Source: Liolophura sinensis (Eukaryota > Mollusca > Polyplacophora > Chitonida > Chitonidae). From it: a stretch of DNA of 64,000 bases. This document shows positions 23,901 to 32,306 of this stretch, piece after piece; the first letter of the stretch is position 1, and every line of letters starts with the position of its first letter. A program made the translations under genes and the position numbers. The stretch spans positions 1 to 64,000 of the forward strand of contig NW_027018128.1 of NCBI RefSeq assembly GCF_032854445.1, in the 5' to 3' direction. The notes below the pieces were generated by a model. The model was given only the letters and a program-made list of their open reading frames with translations. It was not told the DNA's origin and made no database searches.

Positions 23901-25616
23901 TTTCGCATTGCTGTACGCCTTTATCCTATTTTGGTACAATTCATCACTACTGTATCTCTGCTTGCCCTGTCGGATTGCCGATTCCCTGTATTCTGGTTTG
24001 GCATATTTCTCCTTATAAGCTGCCAAAACACGTCTCCTGTATGACACATTTGCAGCATATGTGTTTCGGTCTTTCTTGGTGTTTTGTAGTTCTGCGGATG
24101 GCTTCTTCATCACATCAGTACAGTCATGCACTGTTTTGAGCCTTTTCTGCTGGATATGTTCACGATGTATCTTCTTCTTCAACTCTTTTCCAAGGAAGCA
24201 TTTGTTCCCGATGTCTTTTCGTGAACTAACTGCATCACCTATGACAATATTGTCATCTTCCTCACATTTCACATGTGTTATGCTTTGTATTCCTTCAGTA
24301 CTGTAGTTACTACACAGTAAACAATTTCCAGTACAAAGATCTAATGACTGATTTTTTACACAAATAACCACATCATAATGACAACCTGAAACATGATGTA
24401 AATAAATAGCCCTAGTTGAATTGTTCATCTGCTCCCGTGCCTGAGACTTGGAAAACAACAACCATGATTCACTGTAGGTGTAGATGTCAGTCTGGAGCAT
24501 GTCTGACGCTGCGAGAATTTCTACTTCAGTGGCCCATGTATGTAAGTACTTCATCCTCGATGACTGTACATATCTTTCTACAGTGACACATCCATCTCGA
24601 AGGTATGGGGAGAAGAGCCTTGAGTTTTCCAGAAGATGTTTTACTGTTAATAGTCGCAGTCGTCTATGGTTCTCCTCTGTGCCAGATATTGCAAAAGACA
24701 ATGCTCTAAAAAAACAGTTCCCATCCATTTTAATCTTCTTTGTCCTGCATGGTTGACCAAGGAAGGAGGATGATGATCCAAGAGCATCAAGTTCTGGTAA
24801 TTTCTGCAATTCTAGCTTCCTACACATTAGACTTTGGTCTTTGTCTGTCAGTGGGTTAAATGATGAAGATGTCCATGTAGTCTGTACATGCATGACATCA
24901 CCAGAATCAGCACAATCCCCATGAGTAACTACATCAATGCCAGTAATCTCAAACTGTTCATACTCACCAGTGTTAAGTGAAATAGCCAGACGAGTACAGT
25001 GTTGAAACACCGCTTCTATACCTGTGTATCTGATGCTTACAGCAGTCCCATCAACAACTTGTACACCTTCTACATTCCTGGAATGAGAATCAATGACATA
25101 TAAGTACTGGTCTCGTTTAATGATAGCAAATGTAGAAGAATTGAAGGTTATAAGGCACGAAGTAAACACAGATAGTGTTCTATCAAGAGCATCTCTCAGT
25201 GGCATGAAAATATCAGACTGCAGATCTGCATGAACAATACCAAGTACATAACCTGTCAAAGATTCACCTGCCCTTATACTGAAAGTACCATTGTGCATGT
25301 CCATCACATCTGGAATGTCTGAAATGAGCAAATGGGTCTCACCAGCAGGAAGATTAGGTTTAACACTAGAGTACAATTCATCACCAGAAATCAATACAGC
25401 ATCAAGATCATTACTAGTCCACATAGAAACTGGCTTTACTTTATCATACAGAATAGCTGAGCAACTATTAGCCACACATTGTGCTCCACTGTTTGGCATA
25501 AATTGTGGATGTCCTTGATGAAAATGTCCAGAAACTGTACTTATCTCTGTAAAAACAACAGTCCCAGACTCGTCACTGTCATTGTTTTTTGACACGTTTC
25601 CATCCCCTTTTGTCTC
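17958..25616 (-). CDS. Helentron (Helitron2) Rep/helicase/endonuclease polyprotein, main exon
   Basis: Rolling-circle transposase. Residue numbers count from the open frame at 25,637; spliced numbers are 7 higher. Order: a cysteine protease like the herpesvirus tegument deubiquitinase (about 35-225; Q41, C54, D183, H185); an OTU protease (300-428; DGNCFF with C308, H420); eleven 18-residue basic repeats (571-768); a Cys/His-rich region (823-893); a DUF6570-like region (about 895-1015); the Rep nuclease (about 1150-1550; HUH at H1343/H1345, Tyr at Y1538 and Y1542); a PIF1-type helicase (1865-2310; GGAGTGKTH, IIDEIS, GDFYQLPP, YVALSR); and an AP-type endonuclease (2343-2559; N2350, E2377, R2462, GDFN, D2530, H2552). 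There are no stops or frameshifts. The frame has no ATG before the HQG motif. A pyrimidine-rich tract ending TTTTTAAG abuts 25,616 in phase 0, so the start lies in the upstream exon. The expected spliced length is 2,566 residues. The C-terminal endonuclease marks the Helentron lineage. Confidence 0.93.
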   Translation of the reverse strand, partial: ETKGDGNVSKNNDSDESGTVVFTEISTVSGHFHQGHPQFMPNSGAQCVANSCSAILYDKVKPVSMWTSNDLDAVLISGDELYSSVKPNLPAGETHLLISDIPDVMDMHNGTFSIRAGESLTGYVLGIVHADLQSDIFMPLRDALDRTLSVFTSCLITFNSSTFAIIKRDQYLYVIDSHSRNVEGVQVVDGTAVSIRYTGIEAVFQHCTRLAISLNTGEYEQFEITGIDVVTHGDCADSGDVMHVQTTWTSSSFNPLTDKDQSLMCRKLELQKLPELDALGSSSSFLGQPCRTKKIKMDGNCFFRALSFAISGTEENHRRLRLLTVKHLLENSRLFSPYLRDGCVTVERYVQSSRMKYLHTWATEVEILAASDMLQTDIYTYSESWLLFSKSQAREQMNNSTRAIYLHHVSGCHYDVVICVKNQSLDLCTGNCLLCSNYSTEGIQSITHVKCEEDDNIVIGDAVSSRKDIGNKCFLGKELKKKIHREHIQQKRLKTVHDCTDVMKKPSAELQNTKKDRNTYAANVSYRRRVLAAYKEKYAKPEYRESAIRQGKQRYSSDELYQNRIKAYSNAKYLSDTRHKQKVKAYSKERYLSDTKHKQKVKAYSKERYLSDTKHKQKVKAYSKERYLSDTRHKQKVKAYSKERYLSDTIHKQKVKAYSKEKYLSDSRHKQKVKMYSKRKYMMDTRHKEKVKMYSKTKYLVDTRHKEKVKMYSKRKYMMDTRHKEKVKMYSKRKYLMDTRHKEKVKTYSKRKYMDDEFRKNKQSQLKKKYSESKSYRKDVMNRQLERRRQRIADLSCIDTVTSVFQHLISDSPHHICAVCHRRFFRGQVVICKRESYSQIGQVAGKLAAKCISTRYVHTCSSDCNVPCIIYLSPYSKLWICYTCHRKIRSGILPAEASVNSLQVEHVPYELSCLNQLEQHLIAKHIPFAKVAALPRGGQRSVHGPVVCVPSNIDTTISSLPRPESDDQLIRVKLKRKLSYKGHYRYQFVNTAQIEKALEYLKENNPHYQDVNFNNNWVNNLSSSSAGDDKESDNDSLPDLCDHEQPGSNEGKKADLGNDVEYLDSSHTGDQGLMIDSCLQPVDIGQEILDQFADNVLCLAPSEGNDPIRLLMNEENEAKAFPVLFPKGSPTYYDKREKKITVSRYLNTRLMHADSRFAKSTEYIFYAQYLSEVQQVLSTVSIALRKSRQPDTEQTINKLTDYDSLREILKTDSGFKFLKPIRGTPAYWQSAQKDLFAMLRQLGIPTWFCSFSAADMRWSEFIQALLVEEGRDIDITDMDWSAKCELIRENPVMAARMFEHRFQCFLKEFLLSPANPVGKIIDYFYRVEFQHRGSPHTHCLFWVENAPKLDHNSDEEVTAFIDKYVTCEMPPSDDEVLQEIVSSVQKHSSLHSKSCRKKGTNCRFNFPRPPSKCTFISRPSSSDVHNNDCNEASIEREMNCEEAKRILEALWEALSNQEHAFGNTEDLFSAVGINQDQFQEAYTMLSKRASVVLRRGMDDVWLNQYNPDLLRAWNGNMDIQFVLDAYSCIVYIISYISKSEREMGLLLEQARKETLNGNEDTKQALKKLGAVYLQSREVSAQEAVFRVCNLHLKECSRFVQFIPVGDAIKMSLPLNVIQNKLSGGDLNVDDMWMTSIIDRYKNRPDSDEFEAMCLATFCSEFRVLSKSEKISSKAQNEGLVHKLRSNMGYIRRRTRTKPAVVRYPRFSPENQSEKYFQSILQLFLPYRTDSQLKPDGFNSFECFFETGAISLLNNTSVELVKDIVNRNKASFETDADQVTRAAEILEMGGHLEDAWAQMYPETEAERISCFEEIVELDDIPCEAKDIPDLVQNQKSDYTIEPQQGVLSGSEAKDLLRSLNERQLEVFYKVRKWCLEKLRDLDTEPFYLFITGGAGTGKTHLIRSLHFEANRLLARCLSKPDDTSILITAPTGVAAFNISASTIHSTFGIPVDVKLPYQPLGEEKLNTLRLKYNSLQILIIDEISMVDHKLLAYIHGRLRQIKQCKDYSPFGKVSVIAVGDFYQLPPVKGKPLYKDNIGFNLWSEFKIVELTEVMRQKDQRFANMLNRLRIRKKTERITASDICMLTERETGEEEGDIHIFATNQQVTEFNLSKLSQSEEEIIAFDAEDFEKDQRTGKLKKRDNQFISTVYSNLPRKLSLTVGARVLLMKNIDVSDGLVNGVFGTVSHIPCPARDDVPNVIYVVFDSDRVGIKMRRESQIPDCVPSSSTPIHRVEDRVSARGGIRRQFPLKLSYACTVHKLQGVTLDRAVVSLDKIFAAGQAYVALSRVRSLEGLTIQDFKESVIYCNDSITEALLSMSPFLNFTSEHNNDQEAGFVEFKFILHNVQGLRSHIHDIKGDKRFTTSHAICITETWLSSDESREGQYLEGFTFNHKTRFQSYDQSNPLFKELKQQAHGGVGIFHKSNIKCEMLDLAIPNLESIAFYFNDPNFAVIVIYRPLSYSLPIFIQNLDKLLKKLANLPYGCAIVGDFNENILKSNVISKLFASYHFQQLVKEPTTENGTLIDHVYVRHVHLKTVKVIPTYFSYHDAIMSIL
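23334..23927 (-). repeat. Eleven in-frame 54-bp repeats within the Helentron CDS
   Basis: Each unit encodes 18 residues of the form KVKAYSKERYLSDTRHKQ. Units 2-6 share the AYSKE form and units 7-10 the MYSKRKY form, so two local expansions are visible. The segment is strongly basic and rich in Tyr and Lys, and lies between the OTU domain and the Cys/His-rich region. Plausible roles are a nucleic-acid-binding or nuclear-targeting linker, but this is inference. Plus-strand ORFs across it are shadows of the periodicity. Confidence 0.9.
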
Positions 25617-27541
25617 CTTAAAAAGAAAGATATACAATCAAGAAATGAACTTCAGCCATCCATGCTATTATTGTCTACATAATTTGCTGTGCGCGGGAGC
25701 TGCCCCATTATTTGAGGCTTTGGGCACACGGTTTGATATGAGGAGTTTACTTGTATTGCTTGTGAGTAACAAAGGCTACCAGTTTATCCAAAACATCAAT
25801 ACAGACAGTCCCAAATACAACTGTAAAGCCAAGAAAAAGTGAAGTTTTGCAATATTTAATTACCTTAACACAGAAGGTGTTATTTCATTTTTGTAATAAA
25901 AAAAAAAGTGCAGACAACTTTCAATACACATCACCATTACCTGGCAGCTTTTGTTAAACTGGTAATGCAATACCATATGACATACACACTTATGTGCGTC
26001 TGTTGTAAGCTCTGCCGTGCATTGTACTAAATTTATTTATTTATTTATCTGATTGGTGTCTTACAACGTACTCAAGAATATTTCACTTATACGACAGCGG
26101 TAAGCATTATGGTGGGTGGAACCCGCGGGAAATCCACGACCATCCGCCGTGTACAAAATCATAGCACGCTGCTGTTGCTTATGGTTTCCATGTTAAAAAC
26201 TACGTTTACACATTAGAATTGCTGTTAACCAATAAACCATCCAGGAAAATACTCAGATGGGTAAAGATTTTATGGAGAAAACGATACAGGTAATGCTGAT
26301 AATGTCAAATTGTCTATTCCACGCCATACTTAATCAAAGTAATGGATTGTCATAAATACGTTTCTTGAGTCATTACATCTGTAGAAATCTGGTCACAGAC
26401 AGAATAAGATCAGTCCAATTTCATCCCTTCTGGACTCATATGGACAAATCCTGGATATTGGAGCTATGTTCTGTTTCAGGCAAAAAGTGTGAATGTCAGC
26501 ATATTTCTCGATATGCAAACACATCACAGCTCAAAAAGTCAAACCAAAACAGGGCGACAGAATGGTTAGTCCCACCCATCCATGTCAGCCACAGATTTCA
26601 GCAGGTGAGCTTCAAAGTGCTGACAAGTTCATATGTCAAGTCGTGTTTCCTGATGTCCAGGATTTCATGGATGTGTCCATTTTAGAGATAACATGTTATC
26701 TTCCAGAGCTCATTACGAATGATTAATTCGTGTCAAATTATAGCTTTTTACAAACTTTACTGCTTTTTTAAAACGGTAAACAGTACAAAAATGGGGGTGG
26801 TATTTTCTGAGAAGTCATAATTTTGCTTATTCAGGAAGAATAGCTAAGTTTGATTTGATTAGCCATTACCGATTGTTTGTACCAAATCTAAGGCATAGTC
26901 TCTCAACAGAAGAAACTATGACAACCAGCAATTAATTTGCAATCTGTGACCATAACCAATCTGTGACCATGACCAAACAAGTACATCTTCATGAGTAAAG
27001 AAAAAAACATATCTCTGCAAAGAAACACCGTCTTATAATATCCCAGATTAGAAAATATCACCATTTATTACAGGTGTGCTGCATAACTTACTGGGAGAAA
27101 ACTCCGTCTAACTATTGTATCGTTACAGTGAGAGTCCACAGTGAGAGTCCACAGTAAAACAGTTCCAGTGTACATGTATAAGGGATATCTTGGTCCAATT
27201 AGGTGCATCTGATGATTCCCCCCCCTTCTCCCCCCACACCCACCCACCCGCATTGTAGTAAGCATAAAACAGCAGTTAAAAACCATGCAAGCCCTATCCA
27301 ATGTCATTTGTAAACTCCTGTTTCCCCATGATCATGCAGTCAGTACAAGAGTTGAACATTCCTGAACTTTAGCTCCATTTTTCCCTAAAACATAAAAATG
27401 TCCCTTTTATTAGTGTTAAATACACCCTTTTTCTGCAGACTGTCAAATATAATCACTAATAAGAATTCAGTTCACGTACCAATGCTTGTAAAAACTAAAC
27501 AGACATGATATTATGCACATAATATATTGAGCCCACCTTAC
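25617..27541 (-). other. Inferred Helentron intron between the first and main coding exons
   Basis: Bounded by the donor AAG/GTAAGG at 27,541 and the acceptor CTTTTTAAG at 25,617. AAG is an unusual but used acceptor trinucleotide. It contains a SINE-like fragment (26,035-26,145), a C-rich tract near 27,219-27,250 and short unrelated ORFs on both strands that I do not believe. I see no other exon. Confidence 0.6.
26035..26145 (+). mobile_element. SINE-like fragment within the Helentron intron
   Basis: After TTATTTATTTATCTGATTGG come TACTCAAGAATATTTCAC, TTATACGACAGCGG, AAGCATTATGGTGGG and CCACGACCATCCGC, in the same order as the copy at 7256-7475. The 3' part is missing. Confidence 0.6.
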
Positions 27542-27583
27542 CTTATGGAATCTTGTTTTTCTCCAGTACTTTTTCCGTGGCAT
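27542..27583 (-). CDS. Helentron first coding exon (14 codons)
   Basis: The exon spans 27,542-27,589: acceptor TTCATTTGCAG, six leader bases TGCAAC, then ATG. It reads MPRKKYWRKTRFHK and ends at a strong donor (CATAAG/GTAAGG). The reading phase at the donor is 0, which fits the phase at the main exon's acceptor, where the frame continues ETKGDG. The short, basic N-terminus supplies the missing ATG. Support is from splice consensus and phase only; no transcript was available. Confidence 0.7.
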
Positions 27584-27589
27584 GTTGCA

Positions 27590-28646
27590 CTGCAAATGAA
27601 AACAAGAGGTCAGGTGAACTCATGATACGCGTATAACAAACAAGTGCAACAAGCAGCATTAAACTAGTAACAATAATCCATAGGCTAACATGCATGTAGA
27701 ATGCCCACCCTTTATAATACATTCATGAGACAAGCCCATATAAACACCAAACTATACCTAATAATCTAAACAGAACAAGCAAAACAATTGTCTTTGTAGC
27801 GAGGACACGAGACCATACTTAATAGCAAACCATTATAGGGGAAAATGGCTAAACGGTAACCATGGATAAGCACAAACTTGAATCGACTGTCATTACATAT
27901 CACCATCCCTCTATCTATGCCTCCACTAAAAACTGCACTAGCAAAACCAAACGAGCTATCTCCTTGACAGTAAACCCTACCAAGTTGATGGCATTATGTA
28001 GGAAAATAGATACCAGATAAACATGGCAACCACAGAAATCGAACGAAGTGATGTTCCTGCAATGAAAAGGCACATCTAATCGATCAGTTCATTCTAATTG
28101 ACACTTCTGTTCAAGATACTGCCCTGAAATGTAACCCATCATCTACCGAAATAGCGTGTGAATGTATGTTGCTCTAAGCTAAGCTTGTCCAAAAAGACGG
28201 GGGAAAAACGGGAGGCCTGGGTTTGAGTTCTCATACACTACCACTGTAGTTTTGATGACCCCTACCCACTCTATCTATCAATACCCGTATGTCTATTAGA
28301 AGACCAGCAAATCGCTTTTGATAATAATCCAAGCTACTAAGAACATTCACTGTAACTTACAATCAAGTCTAACAGGACTTTGTCTCAAAATAGTTGTTAG
28401 TATGTAACTGCTTGTCTTTCTCTGAATTTTGAGAAAAACCGTTAGAGGGTATTAGTAAATGACTGTAACGGCTGTTTTGAGACGAATGCATGTGGTGTAA
28501 TGTACGCCTGTTGTTGTTGCACCACACGCACGGCATACCAGTCAACATCAGCAGTACCGTATCGTTTTAAGTTCATCGGTAATACACATGAATTCTACCC
28601 CAACAGCAAAATTCCAAATAAGTGAGAACATGTAAGAGTAACTTAC
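27590..28646 (-). other. Inferred 5'-UTR intron of the Helentron
   Basis: The acceptor before the ATG exon implies a non-coding upstream exon. The best donor found is AGT/GTAAGT, with its G at 28,646. Within the intron, an inverted repeat with about 10-bp arms (GCATGTGGTG at about 28,488 against CACCACACGC near 28,520) is the only structure noted. Confidence 0.45.
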
Positions 28647-28800
28647 ACTATGCTCTGTCAATCCAATGAAACAGCAAACTCTGTTTTCGTCGAACACTTG
28701 CAAAAGAAATACCGATACACAAAATCTTTCACCAGCTAGCTGAAAACAAGCAGAAAGAGGGATTGGCCGACGTTCATTGGTCACATAAAATGATGTCATG
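28647..28800 (-). promoter_or_regulatory. Promoter-like region and possible first exon of the Helentron
   Basis: On the minus strand there are two CCAAT boxes 14 bp apart (28,780-28,776 and 28,766-28,762). Just upstream is a CRE-like TGACATCA at 28,798-28,791. About 115 bp downstream of the nearer box lies the donor at 28,646, leaving room for a short untranslated first exon. There is no TATA box at the expected place. Position and motif content fit a promoter for the transposon gene; activity is inferred. Confidence 0.45.
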
Positions 28801-29337
28801 CGCTAAAAATAGACTGACACTTCGCAGTTGCCATGTAGGCCGGAAAAGCAAATGCAAACCAAATCCCCCCACCCCCCACCTCTTCCTCCGCAGTTGCCAC
28901 CAAACATCCACACAAAGTTACCTTCTATATAAGTTGTACTTTCAGATAATGCTATTAAAGTAAATCCTTCTATTAACTTTTTACAAAGAAATTTTTCTAC
29001 TTACTGTGTTTTATAATAGACAAGACAACAATTCAACTTTTGCCTGCCCACTTGAACCACCTGTCCGAATTTAATGAAACTTGGCTTGTGTGTTCAATTG
29101 TGGATACTAAGCCATATCTGCTTATCAAAGTCGGATAATCAGAGAGAATGGTCGATCTCCATTTATCGACAGTCTGATCCGCTAAGGAACTGACATTTTA
29201 CGTATTTATAAGCCAAAATCATTTTATAAAAAATTATGCTATCAAGCACAAACAGTTGAAAAGAGTCAGTAACATGAATTACTTAGAGTTTAATATGTCT
29301 GTATAAATGTCTGAGAAATACACTTGATTATTATTTT
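28801..29337. other. AT-rich flank, no gene; Helentron 5' end not located
   Basis: A C-rich patch lies at 28,864-28,882. I could not identify Helentron terminal repeats here, so the element boundary is unknown. Confidence 0.4.
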
Positions 29338-29420
29338 TTTTTGATTGGTGTTTTACGCCGTACTCAAGAATATTTCACTTATACGACGGCGGCCAGCATT
29401 ATGGTGGGTAGAAACCGGGC
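29338..29420 (+). mobile_element. SINE-like fragment next to the large array
   Basis: GATTGGTGTTTTACGCCG, TACTCAAGAATATTTCAC, TTATACGACGGCGGCCAGC, ATTATGGTGGG and AAACCGGG match the core of the other two copies in order. The match stops abruptly near 29,425, about 60 bp before the satellite array begins. Confidence 0.65.
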
Positions 29421-29541
29421 ACAGCCCGATTGATACGTAAAAGTATAAACTTTCTGTGATAAGGACCGTGTATTATTGGGTGCTGAAAACGTCATCGATC
29501 CGATCCGGGATCCCGGCCTAGGATCTGCTATTCGCAGATCC

Positions 29542-29744
29542 ATTCTAGTTTCTTATTATTATTATTATTATTATTATTATTTTTTTTTTTTCACCGACTT
29601 TGTTAGCAAGGAAACTTTTTTACCGTTCAACATAGAGGTCTAAATTTTTGCACACAAATTCTGGCGGATATTTTCCAGGGCTAAATTCTCCATTTTTTTT
29701 TCATGTCACGTGGTTCGGCCGCCATATTGGATTTTGTGTAAAAC

Positions 29745-29775
<31 letters not shown>

Positions 29776-30876
29776 ACCGATCGTTTTCAAATTTGATATG
29801 CAGCTAGTAGGTTACGAGTTCTTTAAAGTTTGCGAAAATGGTTCACTTCCGGTCAAAACTCTGGAAGCACGCCATTGGTCGAATTTGTGACGTCACAAAA
29901 AGTTCTCAAAGTTCAATTTTTCTGAACGTATTCTGATGTATCTTGAGCTGCTGATTCAGAATCTGCTTGTATTTTCGGCATATCTGTGTAACTTTTTGAG
30001 ATATAAGCAAAAAAGTCAAAAAACTTACGTAACTTCAATGAACTGTAACTCAAGAACTATGACAGCTAGAGGTGTGCAACCTGCACGAAATTGTAGCCCA
30101 AAACATGCTCTTTCGAGCATTCGTCAATGGATTTGAGCTCCGATCAAGAGTTTTTTCGCTGGAAGCGTTTAAATGACAACACCGTTTTTTGTTTAGAAAA
30201 AGATGGGAATCCTATTGCTTTAACATGGAGTTAGATGGGGACTGGACTGGGTTTGTAGTATTTGACCTGATGCTTTCGGCTACACTGTCCGTGATCTCCC
30301 GAAACGGTTGTAGGATGACATTGATTCCAGTTCCCATCTAACTCCAGTACTCTTTTACATGGCGAAGAGATCTAACTACAACAGCAAACGACGTGGACCT
30401 GTAAAAGATAGTTTTGTTTTGCGCAGACCGTGTCCTCTTCACTATAAGTTAAGCAGGCCAGGGTGATTGACAGATATGGACATGTGCCGTGGTCCAAGTG
30501 CTGACTTTCTAATGATGGCCGAGCTATCAGTGGAGCAGTGAGTCTGTGCATGGCATATCCTGAATTGAGATGTGAATGTACAAACTTGCTGTTACACTGG
30601 TCGTGTTTTTGTGTTATTTCTTAGAAAAAGCGGGCTAAGTCTGCCAAAGAACGACGGTTTTTCACTGGGCATAGCGTAGCATCATCAAGGTCGCCGATCT
30701 ATTCGAGGGAATGCGAATGACCGGCCGACTGCCTCAGTGACAAACGGTGTAAGGTCGCATGGTAACTTTGAAAGCCGTGTATGTGGAACATGTGTCCTTT
30801 GAACACAGAACATGAAGATGAAAACGTCATCGATCAGATCCGGGATCCCGGCCTAGGATCTGCTATTCGCAGATCC
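29542..30876 (+). repeat. Monomer 1 (S1, no module)
   Basis: 1,335 bp. From about 29,545 on it matches monomer 9 at an offset of 10,863, but without that monomer's two modules. Confidence 0.85.
29707..29899 (+). promoter_or_regulatory. Promoter-like motif block conserved in every monomer (example)
   Basis: In order: E-box CACGTG (29,707-29,712), YY1-like GCCGCCATATTGG (29,718-29,730), ETS-like ACTTCCGG (29,845-29,852), reversed CCAAT ATTGG (29,874-29,878) and a full CRE TGACGTCA (29,888-29,895) inside the palindrome TTTGTGACGTCACAAA. The same five sites at the same spacing recur across the array; in monomer 6 they are at 36,732, 36,743, 36,870, 36,899 and 36,913. These are classical proximal-promoter motifs in animals. 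Whether they drive transcription here is unknown. Confidence 0.6.
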
Positions 30877-31003
30877 ATTCTAGTTCTTATTAGGGATCCC
30901 GTTCTTCCCGAACGGGATCCCTATTGTTATTGTTCTGTTTTTTCTTATTATTAGGGATCCCGTTCTCCGAACGGATCCCTATTGTAATCGTTCTGTTTTT
31001 TTC

Positions 31004-31038
<35 letters not shown>

Positions 31039-32306
31039 TTTTTTCACCGACTTTGTTCGCATGGAAACTTTTTACCGTTTAACATACAGATCTGAGATTT
31101 TGCACACATATTCTGGCGGTGAATACCTCGGGACAAATTCTCCACTTTTTTGCCATGTCACGTGGTTCTGCCGCCATATTGGATTTTGTGTAAAATATTT
31201 AAAAATCTTCTTCTCCAGAACACTGAACCGATCGTTTCAAATTTGACATACTGCTAGTAAGTTACGAGTTCTTTAAAGTTTGCGAAAATGGTTCACTTCC
31301 GGTCAAAATTCTGGAAGTTCGCTATTGGTCGAATTTATGACGTCACAAAAAGTTCTCAAAGTTCATTTGTTCTGAACGCATTCTGGTGTATCTTGAGCTG
31401 CTGATTCTGAATCTGCTTGTATTTTTTGCATATCTGTGTAACTTTTTGAGATATGAGCAAAAACTAAAAAAATTACGTAATTTCAATGGCGTTTTAATCG
31501 AGAACTATGGCAGCTAGAAATGTGCAAATTGCATGAAAATGTAGTTCAAGACACGCTCTTTCGATCATTCGTCAACGGATTCGAGCTCCGATCAAAAGTT
31601 TTCTCGCTAGAAGCGTTTAAAAACAACACCGTTTTTTTTTAGAAAAAGATGGAATCCTATTGCTTTAACATGGAGTTAGATGGGGAATGGACTGGATTTG
31701 CAGTATTTGACCTGATGCTTTCGGCTACACTGTCCGTGATCTCCCGAAACCGTTGTAGGATGACATTCAGCTATACAGTACTATATTAGATGGCGTAGAG
31801 ATCTAACTACAACAGTAAACGGCATGCAACTGTGAAAGTTAGCTTTGTTTTGCGTAGACCTCGTCCTCTTTACTACACGTTAAACAGGCCAGGGTAATTG
31901 ACAGATATGGACATGTGCCGTGGCCCAAGTGCGGGCTTTCTATTGATGGCCGAGCTATCATGAGAGCCGTGAGTCTGTGCATGGCGTGTCGTGGATTGAG
32001 ATGTGAATGTACAAACTTGCTGTTACACTGGTCGTGTTTTTGCGTTATTTCTTACAATAGCGGGCTAAGTTTGCCAAGGAACGACCGTTTTTTCACTAGG
32101 CATAGCCTAACTTCATAAAGTTCGCCGATCTATTCACGGAATGCAAATGACCGGCCGACTGCCTCAGTGACAAACGGTGTAAGGTCGCATGGAAACTTTG
32201 AAAGCCGTGTATGTGGAACATGTGTCCTTCGAACACAGAAGATGAAGGGGAAAACGTCATCGATCCGATCCGGGATCCCGGCCTAGGATCTGCTATTCGC
32301 AGATCC
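30877..32306 (+). repeat. Monomer 2 (S2, two modules, many 1-bp gaps)
   Basis: 1,430 bp with modules at 30,893-30,921 and 30,954-30,979; the second lacks one base in each half. The first ~400 bp are closest to monomer 10. Single-base losses against the family are frequent (for example CAGAACACTG, GATGGAATCC, CTATTCACGG). Confidence 0.85.

Noticed and set aside
23328-24018. Plus-strand ORFs of about 100 codons
   Set aside because: Antisense shadows of the 54-bp repeat in the Helentron coding exon; their periodicity mirrors it exactly.
25617-25637. Helentron start at 25,637
   Set aside because: That codon is TTG, not ATG, and the stretch is the polypyrimidine tract of a likely acceptor. The upstream ATG exon in matching phase is a better start.
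26365-26726. Plus-strand ORFs of 106 and 77 codons within the Helentron intron
   Set aside because: Two overlapping frames, no recognised domain and no clear splice or promoter context.
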